Shown here: piece after piece, positions 16,900-26,371 of the stretch
Layout of the letters: every line of letters begins with the position of its first letter
How positions within the stretch are numbered: the first letter of the stretch is position 1
Origin: Nevskiaceae bacterium
GTDB taxonomy: Bacteria > Pseudomonadota > Gammaproteobacteria > Steroidobacterales > Steroidobacteraceae
Direction of reading: 5' to 3'
NCBI GenBank assembly: GCA_024234075.1
Contig: JACKOV010000002.1
Coordinates: 945,860-1,009,859 of the forward strand
DNA length: 64,000 bases
The notes under the pieces: model-generated
Told to the model about the DNA's origin: nothing
What the model saw: only the letters and a program-made list of their open reading frames with translations
Databases searched by the model: none
Translations under genes and position numbers: made by a program

Positions 16900-18078
16900 T
16901 CAGAGCGCGGCGAGGAAACGGCGGATCGGTGGATCGAAGCCGGCGATGTCGACCAGGAAGGCATCGTGGCCTTCGCGGCTGTCGAGGCGGGTGAAGCAGG
17001 TTGCGACACCGGCGGCCTGCAGCGCCGCGGCGAGCGCGGCCTGCTCGTCGATCGCGAACAGGAAGTCGGACTCGACGCCGATCACCAGCGCCGATTCCAA
17101 GCCGGCGCGGGCCAGCAGCGGCACGCGTCCGGCGGCATCGGCGGCGAGCTCGAAACGATCCATGGCGCGCGACAGGTAGAGATAGCAGTTCGCGTCGAAT
17201 GCGCGGACGAATTTCTCCGCCTGTGCCTCGAGATAGCCTTCGATCTGGAACTCCGGCGCGAACGCGTTGGTCCCGCGCATCGGCACCAGGCTCTGCTCAC
17301 CCTCCTGCGCGATGCGCTGCCGGCCGAAGCGCTCCGTCCATTCCGCGGTCGAGCGATAGGTGATCGTGCCGAGCTTGCGTGCCAGGCGCATGCCGGTGCG
17401 CGGCGGCGAGTCGACGGCGTACTGGCCGCCCTGCCATTGCGGGTCGCGCAGAATGGCTTCGCGCTGCACCGCACGCAGCGCGATCGCGACCGGTGATGCG
17501 GCGGCCGAGCCCGAGATACAGACCAGCCCGCGAGCGACGCCCGGATGCCTGGCGACGAACGCCAGCACCACCATGCCGCCGAGCGAGGGACCGATCACCG
17601 CGGCCACCCGCTCCAGGCCGAGGTGCCGCAGCACCCAGTAGCCGCCGGTCGCGATGTCGCCGACCGACAGCTCGGGAAAGCGCAAGCGCCAAGGTTCGCC
17701 CGTGGCAGGATCGATCGTCGTGGGGCTGCTGGAACCGAAAGGACTGCCGAGCGAATTGACGCAGACCACGAAAAAGCGCTCGGTATCGATCGCCTTGCCG
17801 GGGCCGAGCATGCGCTCCCACCAGCCTTCGGAACGGTCCTCGGGCGAGGCGGCCGCATGGGCGGAGGGCGACAGCCCAGTGAACAGCAATATCGCGTTGT
17901 CGCGGCCTGCGTTCAGGCGGCCCCAGGTTTCGTAGGCCACGACGCCACCGCGCAGTTCGCCGCCGCGCTCGAACACGAACGGTTCGGGCAGCGGGGCGTA
18001 GCGGCGAGCGTCGCCACCCCGGGAGGTGGTCGATGCATCACCGCCGCTCACCGCATCGCTCCAGCGTTCGGCACTCAT
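16900..18078 (-). CDS. metX: MetX-family acyltransferase, probably serine O-succinyltransferase
   Basis: The product is 392 aa of the alpha/beta-hydrolase MetX family. The catalytic triad is visible: Ser165 in GPSLGGM, Asp338 in VESDFLF and His371 in EGHDAFL. MetX proteins are usually annotated homoserine O-acetyltransferases. Here the substrate loop reads FTGLSPSAHAAAS and is followed by GWWERMLGPGKAIDT...CVNSLGS, which from memory matches the Xanthomonadales group shown to make O-succinylserine. The start overlaps the stop of a cysteine-synthase gene (ATGA), which supports a role in cysteine synthesis. Homoserine acylation for the adjacent MetY remains possible. Confidence 0.85.
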   Translation of the reverse strand: MSAERWSDAVSGGDASTTSRGGDARRYAPLPEPFVFERGGELRGGVVAYETWGRLNAGRDNAILLFTGLSPSAHAAASPEDRSEGWWERMLGPGKAIDTERFFVVCVNSLGSPFGSSSPTTIDPATGEPWRLRFPELSVGDIATGGYWVLRHLGLERVAAVIGPSLGGMVVLAFVARHPGVARGLVCISGSAAASPVAIALRAVQREAILRDPQWQGGQYAVDSPPRTGMRLARKLGTITYRSTAEWTERFGRQRIAQEGEQSLVPMRGTNAFAPEFQIEGYLEAQAEKFVRAFDANCYLYLSRAMDRFELAADAAGRVPLLARAGLESALVIGVESDFLFAIDEQAALAAALQAAGVATCFTRLDSREGHDAFLVDIAGFDPPIRRFLAAL

Positions 18079-19016
18079 GGTTCCGGATCACCCGCTTCGG
18101 GGATGTCGGCGAACAGCGGTGTCGAGAAATAGCGCTCGCCGGTATCGGGCAGCATCGCCAGCAATACCGCACCTTGCGGCGCGTTCCTGGCAATCTGCAG
18201 CGCTGCGGCGACCGTGCCACCGCTGGAGATGCCGCAGAAAATGCCTTCCTGCTTCGCCAGCGCGCGGGCCGTTTCGATGGCCGCGCTGTCGCCGACCGGC
18301 AGGATCTGGTCGACGACCTGGCGGTCGAGTACGGCCGGAACGAAGTCCGGCGTCCAGCCCTGGATCTTGTGGGCGGCGAACGATTTGCCGGACAGCAGCG
18401 CGGCGGCTTCGGGCTCGGCGGCGATGACCTTCACTTCCGGCCGTGCCAGCTTGATGACCTGGCCGGCGCCGGTCAGCGTGCCCCCCGTGCCCCAGCCTGA
18501 GACGAAGAAATCGAGCCGGCGGCCGGCGAAGTCGCTGAGGATCTCGGGGCCGGTGGTGCTGCGGTGATAGGCCGGGTTGGCCTCGTTCTCGAACTGCCGG
18601 GCCAGAAACCAGCCATGCTTCCTGGCCAGCTCCTCGGCCTTGCGCACCATGCCCGTGCCGCGCTCCGCGGCCGGTGTCAGGATGACCTTCGCACCCAGGG
18701 CGCGCATGATCTTGCGGCGCTCGATCGAGAAGGTCTCGACCATCACGGCGACAAACGGGTAGCCCTTGGCGGCGCAGACCATTGCCAGGGCGATGCCGGT
18801 GTTGCCGGAGGTCGCCTCGACGACCGTCTGGCCAGGCTGCAGAATGCCGCGCTTCTCGGCGTCCTCGATGATCGCGATCGCGAGACGGTCCTTGACCGAG
18901 GCCATCGGGTTGAAGAACTCGCATTTCACGTACATCGTGACGTGAGCGGGCGCGAGACGGTTGAGACGGACGATCGGCGTGCGGCCGATGGTCTGGAGAA
19001 TGTTGTCGTAGATCAT
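18075..19016 (-). CDS. cysK: Cysteine synthase family PLP enzyme (O-acyl-serine sulfhydrylase)
   Basis: The product is 313 aa and is a fold-type II PLP enzyme. The PLP lysine is in NPMASVKDR (Lys42), the substrate loop is EATSGNTGIA, and the phosphate-binding glycine loop is VSGWGTGGTLTG. It lacks the long C-terminal domain of cystathionine beta-synthase. It is translationally coupled to the acyltransferase downstream, so it probably converts that enzyme's product (O-succinyl- or O-acetylserine) plus sulfide to cysteine. The ATG at 19016 gives the usual MIYDNIL start; a TTG at 19022 has better spacing from GAGGAA and cannot be excluded. Confidence 0.9.
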   Translation of the reverse strand: MIYDNILQTIGRTPIVRLNRLAPAHVTMYVKCEFFNPMASVKDRLAIAIIEDAEKRGILQPGQTVVEATSGNTGIALAMVCAAKGYPFVAVMVETFSIERRKIMRALGAKVILTPAAERGTGMVRKAEELARKHGWFLARQFENEANPAYHRSTTGPEILSDFAGRRLDFFVSGWGTGGTLTGAGQVIKLARPEVKVIAAEPEAAALLSGKSFAAHKIQGWTPDFVPAVLDRQVVDQILPVGDSAAIETARALAKQEGIFCGISSGGTVAAALQIARNAPQGAVLLAMLPDTGERYFSTPLFADIPEAGDPEP

Positions 19017-19085
19017 CCTCAAAGCCTATTCCTCTTTGACCGGAACCGAGAACATGGATCGGGCATCACGAGATAACGGATCGTT

Positions 19086-19853
19086 ATGACGGATACGTCG
19101 GCGGATTGCCGCCGCGAGCGGTTGCAGAAGATCCTGGCCGGCGCCGGCCTCGGTTCGCGCCGGGCTGTCGAGGAGTGGATCCGTGCGGGTCGCATCACGA
19201 TCAACGACGTGGTGGCCCGGCTGGGCGACCGTGTCGCACCCGGCGATCAGCTGAAGCTCGACGGCCAGCCGGTGACGACGGTCGCGCCGGTCGCGGCCGC
19301 ACCGGCGCGGGCGGTGCTGCTCTATCACAAGCCGGTGGGCGAGGTGACCACCCGCTCCGATCCGCAGGGGCGGCCGACCGTATTCGAGCGGCTGCCGCCG
19401 CCGCCCGCCGGCCGTTGGATCGTGGTCGGCCGGCTGGACGTCAACACCTCCGGCCTGCTGCTGTTCACCAACGACGGCGAACTCGCCCACCGCTTGATGC
19501 ACCCCTCGAGCGAGGTGCCGCGCGAATATCTGGTGCGGGTGCGCGAACAGCCGACGCCGGCGACGCTGGCGCGGCTCGGCGCCGGGGTGATGCTCGAGGA
19601 CGGCTGGGCGCGCTTCGACCGGATCGTCCGCGAGATCGGTAGCGGCGGGCACGGCTGGTTCCGTGTGACCCTGCACGAGGGGCGCAACCGCGAGGTGCGC
19701 CGCATCTGGAGTGCCGTCGGTCACGAAGTCAGCCGCTTGATGCGCATCCGCTACGGCAACCTGGTCCTGCCGCGCGAGCTGCGGCCGGGCCAGGCGCGGT
19801 TGGCGGCGGCGGCCGAGATCACGGCGCTGGCGGTTGCCGCCGGGGTGGCCTGA
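19086..19853 (+). CDS. rluB: 23S rRNA pseudouridine synthase RluB
   Basis: The product is 255 aa. An N-terminal S4 RNA-binding domain (ERLQKILAGAGLGSRRAVEEWIRAGRITIND) precedes the RsuA/RluB-type catalytic domain with the catalytic aspartate in VVGRLDVNTSGLLLFTNDGEL. The HEGRNREVRRI and VSRLMRIRYGNL motifs are also present. RluB isomerises U2605 of 23S rRNA. The closely related RluE/RsuA are shorter or act elsewhere; the S4 domain and sequence favour RluB. It diverges from the cysK-like gene, with only about 70 bp between them. Confidence 0.9.
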   Translation: MTDTSADCRRERLQKILAGAGLGSRRAVEEWIRAGRITINDVVARLGDRVAPGDQLKLDGQPVTTVAPVAAAPARAVLLYHKPVGEVTTRSDPQGRPTVFERLPPPPAGRWIVVGRLDVNTSGLLLFTNDGELAHRLMHPSSEVPREYLVRVREQPTPATLARLGAGVMLEDGWARFDRIVREIGSGGHGWFRVTLHEGRNREVRRIWSAVGHEVSRLMRIRYGNLVLPRELRPGQARLAAAAEITALAVAAGVA

Positions 19854-19861
19854 ACCCGACC

Positions 19862-20842
<981 letters not shown>

Positions 20843-20930
20843 GAGTCAGTTCCTGGCGAACGGGGGGTAGTAGAGCGGTGCGTCCGTCACCGCCAGCAGG
20901 GGAGCCCCAGCAAAAGGCGCGCCAACGCCA

Positions 20931-20959
20931 TTGACACCCCTGAGTGCCGAAATCAGAAT
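20931..20959 (+). promoter_or_regulatory. Sigma-70 promoter for the tRNA-Tyr/Gly/Thr-tuf transcript
   Basis: A perfect -35 TTGACA (20931-20936), a 17-base spacer and a -10 CAGAAT (4/6; 20954-20959) place the start site about ten bases before tRNA-Tyr. This fits a stable-RNA promoter driving the three tRNAs and tuf. Confidence 0.7.
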
Positions 20960-20976
20960 ACGCGGCTCGTTTCAGC

Positions 20977-21062
20977 GGAGGGGTACCCAAGCGGCCAACG
21001 GGAGCAGACTGTAAATCTGCCGGCTTACGCCTTCGTAGGTTCGAATCCTACCCCCTCCACCA
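20977..21062 (+). tRNA. tRNA-Tyr (GTA)
   Basis: An 86-base class II tRNA with encoded CCA. The acceptor stem GGAGGGG pairs with CCCCTCC (21052-21058). The anticodon loop CTGTAAA between GCAGA and TCTGC carries GTA at 21011-21013. A long variable arm (CGGCTTACGCCTTCG) and the T arm GGTTCGAATCC are present. It is the first gene of the tRNA-tuf transcript; the 237 bases to the next tRNA contain no visible gene. Confidence 0.97.
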
Positions 21063-21299
21063 CGCCAACGGGTGGTGCGCCAGCCGGGTGGTGAACCAAC
21101 CGGCGGCCAGCGGGTGATCAGCGGATAGCTCGCTGGTGACGAGCGGCGCGGCGCAGGTCAGATACCGGTCCGTGAATGGCCCTGTCCGCGAAACGAGAAC
21201 GGAAACTACGAGCGGGGCAAGTCAGCAGATGCGGGTCGAATGGCTCGCTCGCGGTCTTGAGTGCTCACTTCAAACACGTTGGGGTGAAGAACAAGACGA

Positions 21300-21373
<74 letters not shown>

Positions 21374-21380
21374 AAGATTT

Positions 21381-21456
21381 GCTCACGTAGCTCAGTTGGT
21401 AGAGCACGTCCTTGGTAAGGACGAGGTCAGCGGTTCGATCCCGCTCGTGAGCACCA
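21381..21456 (+). tRNA. tRNA-Thr (GGT)
   Basis: A 76-base tRNA. The acceptor GCTCACG pairs with CGTGAGC and is followed by ACCA. The anticodon loop TTGGTAA gives GGT at 21414-21416. It is the last tRNA before tuf, which starts 124 bp downstream. Confidence 0.97.
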
Positions 21457-21580
21457 GAGTCTGTCGGCCCCGGGCCAGCAGACATCGACGACCGACGGTC
21501 CGTGCACCGCTGCAACGTGCGGACCGAAATGACGAAAATCGCAGCGCGCAGCCGTTGAATCCTGGCCGGAGGCCAAGAGC

Positions 21581-22771
21581 ATGTCGAAGGAAAAATTTGA
21601 ACGATCGAAGCCGCACGTGAACGTTGGGACGATAGGCCACGTGGATCACGGCAAGACCACGCTGACGGCGGCGCTGACGAAGGTGATGGCGGAGAAGCAC
21701 GGGGGAGAGTTCCGTGCGTACGACCAGATCGACAAGGCGCCTGAAGAGAAGGCGCGCGGGATCACGATTTCGACGTCGCACGTGGAGTACGAGTCTGACC
21801 AGCGGCACTACGCGCACGTGGACTGTCCGGGGCACGCGGACTATGTGAAGAACATGATCACGGGTGCGGCGCAGATGGACGGTGCGATTTTGGTGGTGTC
21901 GGCGGCGGATGGCCCGATGCCGCAGACGCGCGAGCACATATTGCTGAGCCGTCAGGTGGGCGTGCCGTACATTGTCGTGTTCATGAACAAGGCGGACATG
22001 GTGGACGACAAGGAGCTGCTGGAGCTGGTGGAGATGGAGGTGCGCGAGCTGCTCTCCACGTACAAGTTTCCGGGAGACGATACGCCGATTGTGGTGGGTT
22101 CGGCGCTGAAGGCGCTGGAGGGGGACCAGAGCGAGATTGGCGTGCCGGCGATCATCAAGCTGGTCGGCGAGATGGACAAGTACATTCCGGTGCCGAAGCG
22201 GGAGGTGGAGAAGCCGTTTTTGATGCCGGTGGAAGACGTGTTTTCGATTTCGGGCCGCGGCACGGTGGTGACGGGCCGGATCGAGCGCGGGATCGTGAAG
22301 GTGAACGACGAAGTGGAGATCATCGGGCTGAAGCCGACGGTGAAGACGACCTGCACGGGCGTGGAGATGTTCAGGAAGCTGCTGGACGAAGGTCAGGCGG
22401 GTGACAACGTGGGTGTGTTGCTGCGTGGCACGAAGCGCGAGGACGTGGAGCGGGGTCAGGTACTGGCGAAGCCGGGCTCGATCAATCCGCACACGGCGTT
22501 TGAGTGCGAGGTGTACGTGCTGACGAAGGAAGAGGGTGGTCGTCACACGCCGTTTTTCAAGGGATATCGGCCGCAGTTTTACTTCCGCACGACGGACGTG
22601 ACGGGGACGATCGAGTTGCCGGAGAACACGGAGATGGTGATGCCTGGCGACAACATCAAGATGAACGTGGAGCTGCTGGCGCCGATTGCGATGGAAGAGG
22701 GTCTGCGCTTTGCGATCCGCGAGGGCGGACGCACGGTGGGCGCGGGCGTCGTCTCCAAGATCGTCAAGTAG
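21581..22771 (+). CDS. tuf: Elongation factor Tu, copy 1
   Basis: The product is 396 aa and is the GTPase that delivers aminoacyl-tRNA to the ribosome. The G motifs GHVDHGKT, DCPGHADY and NKAD are intact, and domains 2 and 3 are full length. It follows three tRNA genes (tufB-type context). The coding sequence is identical to the second copy at 41268 except for one silent base (GGT here, GGC there, in codons reading EEGLRF). Codon use differs from the neighbours: Thr is nearly all ACG, Val and Ala are mostly GTG and GCG, and ATA isoleucine codons occur. Confidence 0.98.
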   Translation: MSKEKFERSKPHVNVGTIGHVDHGKTTLTAALTKVMAEKHGGEFRAYDQIDKAPEEKARGITISTSHVEYESDQRHYAHVDCPGHADYVKNMITGAAQMDGAILVVSAADGPMPQTREHILLSRQVGVPYIVVFMNKADMVDDKELLELVEMEVRELLSTYKFPGDDTPIVVGSALKALEGDQSEIGVPAIIKLVGEMDKYIPVPKREVEKPFLMPVEDVFSISGRGTVVTGRIERGIVKVNDEVEIIGLKPTVKTTCTGVEMFRKLLDEGQAGDNVGVLLRGTKREDVERGQVLAKPGSINPHTAFECEVYVLTKEEGGRHTPFFKGYRPQFYFRTTDVTGTIELPENTEMVMPGDNIKMNVELLAPIAMEEGLRFAIREGGRTVGAGVVSKIVK

Positions 22772-22819
22772 TCGCGCAAGCACTAGATATCGATTACCGA
22801 AACAGCAAAGGCTCCTCGG

Positions 22820-22850
22820 AGTGGGTTGGACGCGCAGCGGCCAACCCACT
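22820..22850 (+). terminator. Hairpin between tuf and tRNA-Trp
   Basis: A perfect 10-bp stem (AGTGGGTTGG / CCAACCCACT) closes an 11-base loop, followed only by TTGACC. It could terminate the tuf transcript partly, or mark a processing point before tRNA-Trp. The short T run makes full intrinsic termination uncertain. Confidence 0.55.
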
Positions 22851-22876
22851 TTGACCCGAGCGTCAGCTCTAGACAC

Positions 22877-22952
<76 letters not shown>

Positions 22953-22966
22953 CCTGACAGGCAAAC

Positions 22967-23365
22967 ATGAACGAAGTCGCGAAACACGAGGGTGGCGGTA
23001 CGGCCGACACCGTAAAGCTGGTCGCCGCGATCCTGATCGTGTGCGCCGGCATTGCCGCGTTCTATGTCCTGAAGGGGCAGCAGGCGGACTGGGTACGCTG
23101 GCTCAGCTTCGCCCTGGCGCTGGTGATCGGCGCCGTGATCTTCGCGCTGTCGCAACATGGCCGCGCGGTCTGGAAATTCATGCTCGATTCGCGGATCGAG
23201 CTCTACAAGGTCTTCTGGCCGAGCCGGCAGGAGACGGGCATGACGACGCTGGTCGTGTTCGGTTTCGTCGTGCTCATGGGCGCGTTCTTCTGGGGAGTCG
23301 ACGCGGTACTCGCGTGGTTCACCAAGCTCGTGCTCGGTACCAGCGGCACTGGGACGGGAGGCTGA
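22967..23365 (+). CDS. secE: Protein translocase subunit SecE
   Basis: The product is 132 aa with three transmembrane helices (KLVAAILIVCAGIAAFYVL, LSFALALVIGAVIFALS, LVVFGFVVLMGAFFWGVDAVLAW). The conserved cytoplasmic clamp before helix 3 reads SRIELYKVFWPSRQET. This is the long enterobacterial-type SecE that stabilises SecY in the inner membrane. It starts just after tRNA-Trp and is followed two bases after its stop by nusG. Confidence 0.96.
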   Translation: MNEVAKHEGGGTADTVKLVAAILIVCAGIAAFYVLKGQQADWVRWLSFALALVIGAVIFALSQHGRAVWKFMLDSRIELYKVFWPSRQETGMTTLVVFGFVVLMGAFFWGVDAVLAWFTKLVLGTSGTGTGG

Positions 23366-23367
23366 CG

Positions 23368-23901
23368 ATGGCTTTGCGTTGGTACGTCGTTCACGCCTAC
23401 TCGAACTTCGAGCATCGCGTGGCCGAAGGATTGAAAGATCGCATCAAGCGCGCCGGCGCCGAAACCAAGTTCGGCGAGATTCTCGTGCCGACGGAAGAAG
23501 TCGTCGAGATGCGCGACGGCCAGAAGCGCAAGAGCGAGCGCAAGTTCTACCCGGGCTACGTGCTCGTGCAGATGGAGATGGACGAAGAAACCTGGCACCT
23601 CGTGCGCGAAGTGCCGAAAGTGCTGGGTTTCATCGGCGGCACGCCGGAGAAGCCGGCCCCGATCAGCGACCGCGAGGCCAACCAGATCCTGCGTCGCGTC
23701 GAGGAAGGCGTCGAGAAGCCGCGGCCGAAGGTGATCTTCGAGCCGGGCGAGGTGGTGCGCGTGATCGACGGGCCATTCAACGATTTCAGCGGCGTCGTCG
23801 AGAACGTCAACTACGAAAAGAGCCGCCTGCAGGTGGCAGTGCAGATCCTCGGGCGCTCGACGCCCGTCGAGCTGGATTTCAGCCAGGTCGAAAAGGCCTG
23901 A
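23368..23901 (+). CDS. nusG: Transcription termination/antitermination factor NusG
   Basis: The product is 177 aa. The NGN domain (RWYVVHAYSNFEHRVAEGLKDRI, YPGYVLVQMEMDEETWHLVREVPKVLGFIGG) binds the RNA polymerase clamp. The C-terminal KOW domain (FEPGEVVRVIDGPFNDFSGVVENVN) contacts Rho or S10. The start lies two bases after the secE stop. Length and motifs are standard. Confidence 0.97.
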   Translation: MALRWYVVHAYSNFEHRVAEGLKDRIKRAGAETKFGEILVPTEEVVEMRDGQKRKSERKFYPGYVLVQMEMDEETWHLVREVPKVLGFIGGTPEKPAPISDREANQILRRVEEGVEKPRPKVIFEPGEVVRVIDGPFNDFSGVVENVNYEKSRLQVAVQILGRSTPVELDFSQVEKA

Positions 23902-23993
23902 TCGTTTTGCGCGGGCCCGTGCGCGAGCGCGGGTCTTGGGAACACAACCATGGGGAGCCCGCATAGCGGGCGTTTGGACCCGGGAGAAGAGCG
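23902..23993 (+). promoter_or_regulatory. nusG-rplK spacer, possible L1-responsive leader
   Basis: The spacer contains a 6-bp hairpin GCCCGC-ATA-GCGGGC (23957-23971) preceded by TGGGGAG and followed by GGACCCGGGAG just before rplK. In other bacteria L1 represses rplKA translation by binding a leader that mimics its 23S rRNA site. The position fits, but I cannot confirm the fold by eye. Confidence 0.3.
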
Positions 23994-24425
23994 ATGGCCA
24001 AGAAAGTCCAGGGCTACGTGAAGCTGCAGGTTCCTGCAGGCTCCGCGAACCCTTCACCCCCGATCGGTCCGGCACTGGGCCAGCAGGGCGTCAACATCAT
24101 GGAGTTCTGCAAGCAGTTCAATGCTGCCACGCAGAAGCTCGAGAAGGGGCTGCCGATCCCGGTGGTGATCACCGTCTACGCCGATCGTAGCTTCACCTTC
24201 ATCATGAAGACGCCGCCGGCGTCGGTGCTGATCCGCAAGGCCATCGGCATCGACAAGGGCAGCGGCACGCCGAACACCAGCAAGGTCGGCAAGATCACGC
24301 GCAAGCAGCTCGAGGAGATCGCGAAGACCAAGACTCCCGACCTCACCGCCGCGGATCTCGAGGCCGCCGTCCGCACGATCGCGGGCAGCGCACGTTCCAT
24401 GGGCGTCGACGTCGAAGGAGCCTGA
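23994..24425 (+). CDS. rplK: 50S ribosomal protein L11
   Basis: The product is 143 aa. The N-terminal thiostrepton-site domain (GYVKLQVPAGSANPSPPIGPALGQQGVNIMEFCKQFN) and the RNA-binding C-terminal domain (LRTIAGSARSMGVDVEG-like end) are complete. L11 forms the GTPase-associated centre with 23S rRNA helices 43-44. It is followed three bases after its stop by rplA. Confidence 0.98.
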   Translation: MAKKVQGYVKLQVPAGSANPSPPIGPALGQQGVNIMEFCKQFNAATQKLEKGLPIPVVITVYADRSFTFIMKTPPASVLIRKAIGIDKGSGTPNTSKVGKITRKQLEEIAKTKTPDLTAADLEAAVRTIAGSARSMGVDVEGA

Positions 24426-24428
24426 GCC

Positions 24429-25124
24429 ATGTCGTTCACCCCCAAGCGAGTCAAAGCCTGGAAGAGCAAGCTGCAGCCGGGCAAGCAGTATCCCGTCGAG
24501 GATGCGTTCAAGCTGGTCAAGGAATTCGCCAGCAGCAAGTTCAACGAATCGGTCGACGCCGCGGTCAACCTCGGCATCGATGCCGCCAAGTCCGACCAGC
24601 AGGTCCGTGGCTCGACCGTGATGCCGCACGGCATCGGCAAGACCGTGCGGGTCGCGGTCTTCACCTCGGGCCGCAACCAGGAAGCCGCGAAGGCGGCCGG
24701 CGCCGATGTGGTCGGCCTCGAAGATCTGGCGGAGCAGGTCAAGGCGGGCAAGCTCGACTTCGACGTCGTGATCGCCAGCCCCGATGCCATGCGTGTGGTC
24801 GGCCAGCTCGGCCAGATCCTCGGCCCCCGCGGCCTGATGCCGAACCCCAAGGTCGGCACCGTGAGCCCGGACGTCGCCGGCGCCGTGAAGAACGCCAAGA
24901 GCGGCCAGGTCCGCTACCGCGTCGACAAGGCGGGCATCGTGCACTGCACGCTCGGCAAGGCGAGCTTCGAGCCGGAACAGCTCAAGGAGAACCTGCTGGC
25001 GCTGCTGGCCGATCTGGTCAAGGCCAAGCCGTCCACGTCCAAGGGCATCTACATGAAGCGCGTCACCGTGTCCTCGACCATGGGGCCCGGTGTCGTGATC
25101 GACCAGTCGTCGCTCACGCTCTGA
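24429..25124 (+). CDS. rplA: 50S ribosomal protein L1
   Basis: The product is 231 aa and normal length. Conserved segments FNESVDAAVNLGIDAAKSDQQVRGSTVMPHG, GPRGLMPNPKVGTV and the C-terminal KGIYMKRVTVSSTMGPGV are visible. L1 forms the mobile stalk at the E site and represses its own operon mRNA. It is separated from rplJ by 245 bp, where the L10 leader lies. Confidence 0.98.
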   Translation: MSFTPKRVKAWKSKLQPGKQYPVEDAFKLVKEFASSKFNESVDAAVNLGIDAAKSDQQVRGSTVMPHGIGKTVRVAVFTSGRNQEAAKAAGADVVGLEDLAEQVKAGKLDFDVVIASPDAMRVVGQLGQILGPRGLMPNPKVGTVSPDVAGAVKNAKSGQVRYRVDKAGIVHCTLGKASFEPEQLKENLLALLADLVKAKPSTSKGIYMKRVTVSSTMGPGVVIDQSSLTL

Positions 25125-25369
25125 GCGGGCTGGTCATTACGATTTTGGTTAGTTGATGCGGGTTCCGCGGCGCAAGCCGCGGGGTTCCATCGAAGACCGC
25201 AGGCGGGGAAGCCCCTCACGGGGGCCGGCCCCTTAATCGCAGCCTGCGCAGGTGGTGCACCGCTCATGCGAGGAGTCGTCCTCGGATGAAGGTCACCCAG
25301 GGTCCCGGAACGGAGGCGCGAGCCGACGGACCGGGTGTGTGATCTTCAGGAGAGGAGTTACTGGATCCA
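25125..25369 (+). promoter_or_regulatory. rplA-rplJ spacer with structured leader (L10-type autoregulatory region)
   Basis: The 245-bp spacer has no gene. It contains a 7-bp hairpin with a GNRA loop (CCGCGGC-GCAA-GCCGCGG, 25165-25182). A further GC-rich folded stretch follows (GGCGGGGAAGCCCC, GCAGCCTGCGCAGG), then the rplJ ribosome binding site (AGGAGAGGAG). In bacteria L10-L12 binds a leader in this position to repress rplJL. The position and secondary structure support the call; the exact L10 motif was not verified. Confidence 0.5.
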
Positions 25370-25915
25370 ATGCCTCTGAACCTCGAAGACAAGAAAGCGC
25401 TCGTAGCGGAAATGGCGGAGATTGCGGCCCATGCGCAATCCGTGGTCGCTGCCGAGTACCGTGGCATCACGGTCTCGCAGATGACCGAGCTGCGTGCCAA
25501 GGCGCGTGCCAAGGGTGTCTACATGCGTGTCGTCAAGAACACGCTTGCCCGCAGGGCCGTTGCCGGCACTTCGTTCGAGCCGATCGGTCCCCTTCTCAAA
25601 GGGCCGCTCGTGCTGGCTTTCTCGAAGGACGATCCGGGCGCGGCCGCGCGCGTGATCAAGGACTTCGCGAAGGCGAACGAAAAGCTCGTCGCGACGCTCG
25701 TGTCCATCGGCGGCTCCGTGCTGCCGGGCAAGGACATCGAGAAGGTCGCGTCGCTGCCGACCCGCGAACAGGCTCTGTCGCAGCTCTTGGGCGTGCTCAA
25801 GGCTCCGATCGAGAAGTTCGTGCGGACGGTCGCCGCACCGCATACGAAGCTGGTCCGCACCGTTGCTGCCATCAAACATCAGATGGACGGCGGGCAGCAG
25901 GCCACCGGCGCTTGA
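25370..25915 (+). CDS. rplJ: 50S ribosomal protein L10
   Basis: The product is 181 aa. It has the conserved N-terminal domain (EYRGITVSQMTELRAKARAKGVYMRVVKNTLARRAV, split here by normal variation) and the C-terminal helix that holds L7/L12 dimers (LLGVLKAPIEKFVRTVAAP). It is slightly longer than the E. coli protein (165 aa) because of an extended C-terminus. L10 anchors the stalk. rplL follows after 36 bp. Confidence 0.97.
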   Translation: MPLNLEDKKALVAEMAEIAAHAQSVVAAEYRGITVSQMTELRAKARAKGVYMRVVKNTLARRAVAGTSFEPIGPLLKGPLVLAFSKDDPGAAARVIKDFAKANEKLVATLVSIGGSVLPGKDIEKVASLPTREQALSQLLGVLKAPIEKFVRTVAAPHTKLVRTVAAIKHQMDGGQQATGA

Positions 25916-25951
25916 ACTTGTTGTTATTGAATCATTTCTGGAGTCAAGACA

Positions 25952-26341
25952 ATGGCTGTTAACAAGGACGAAATCCTCGACGCGATTTCCAAGATGTCGA
26001 TCATGGAAGTTGTCGAGCTGATCTCCGACATGGAGAAGAAGTTCGGCGTTACCGCTGCCGCCCCGGTGGCAATGGTGGCTGCCGGTCCGGCTGCGGGTGC
26101 TGCTGCCGCTGCGCCTGCCGAAGAGCAGACCGAGTTCACCGTGGTCCTCAAGGAGTACCCGGCGGACAAGAAGGTCACCGTCATCAAGGTGGTCCGCGAG
26201 CTCACCGGCCTCGGCCTCAAGGAGGCCAAGGACCTGGTCGAAGGCGTGCCGGCGACCGTCAAGGAAGCCGTCTCCAAGGCGGATTCCGACACCATGAAGA
26301 AGAAGCTCGAAGAAGCCGGCGCGAAGGTCGAAATCAAGTAA
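25952..26341 (+). CDS. rplL: 50S ribosomal protein L7/L12
   Basis: The product is 129 aa. The N-terminal dimerisation segment ([28 protein letters not shown]), a flexible Ala-rich hinge and the C-terminal factor-binding domain ([41 protein letters not shown]-type) are all present. It recruits EF-Tu and EF-G to the ribosome. The L12:RNA polymerase ratio must be adjusted after this gene, and a 13-bp hairpin lies in the following spacer. Confidence 0.97.
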   Translation: [129 protein letters not shown]

Positions 26342-26371
26342 GTGTTTCCGAGCGTTTTGCGCCACGGCTCA

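Noticed and set aside
21063..21299. A hidden RNA gene between tRNA-Tyr and tRNA-Gly
   Set aside because: No cloverleaf or conserved RNA motif was seen. It is probably transcribed spacer that is removed.
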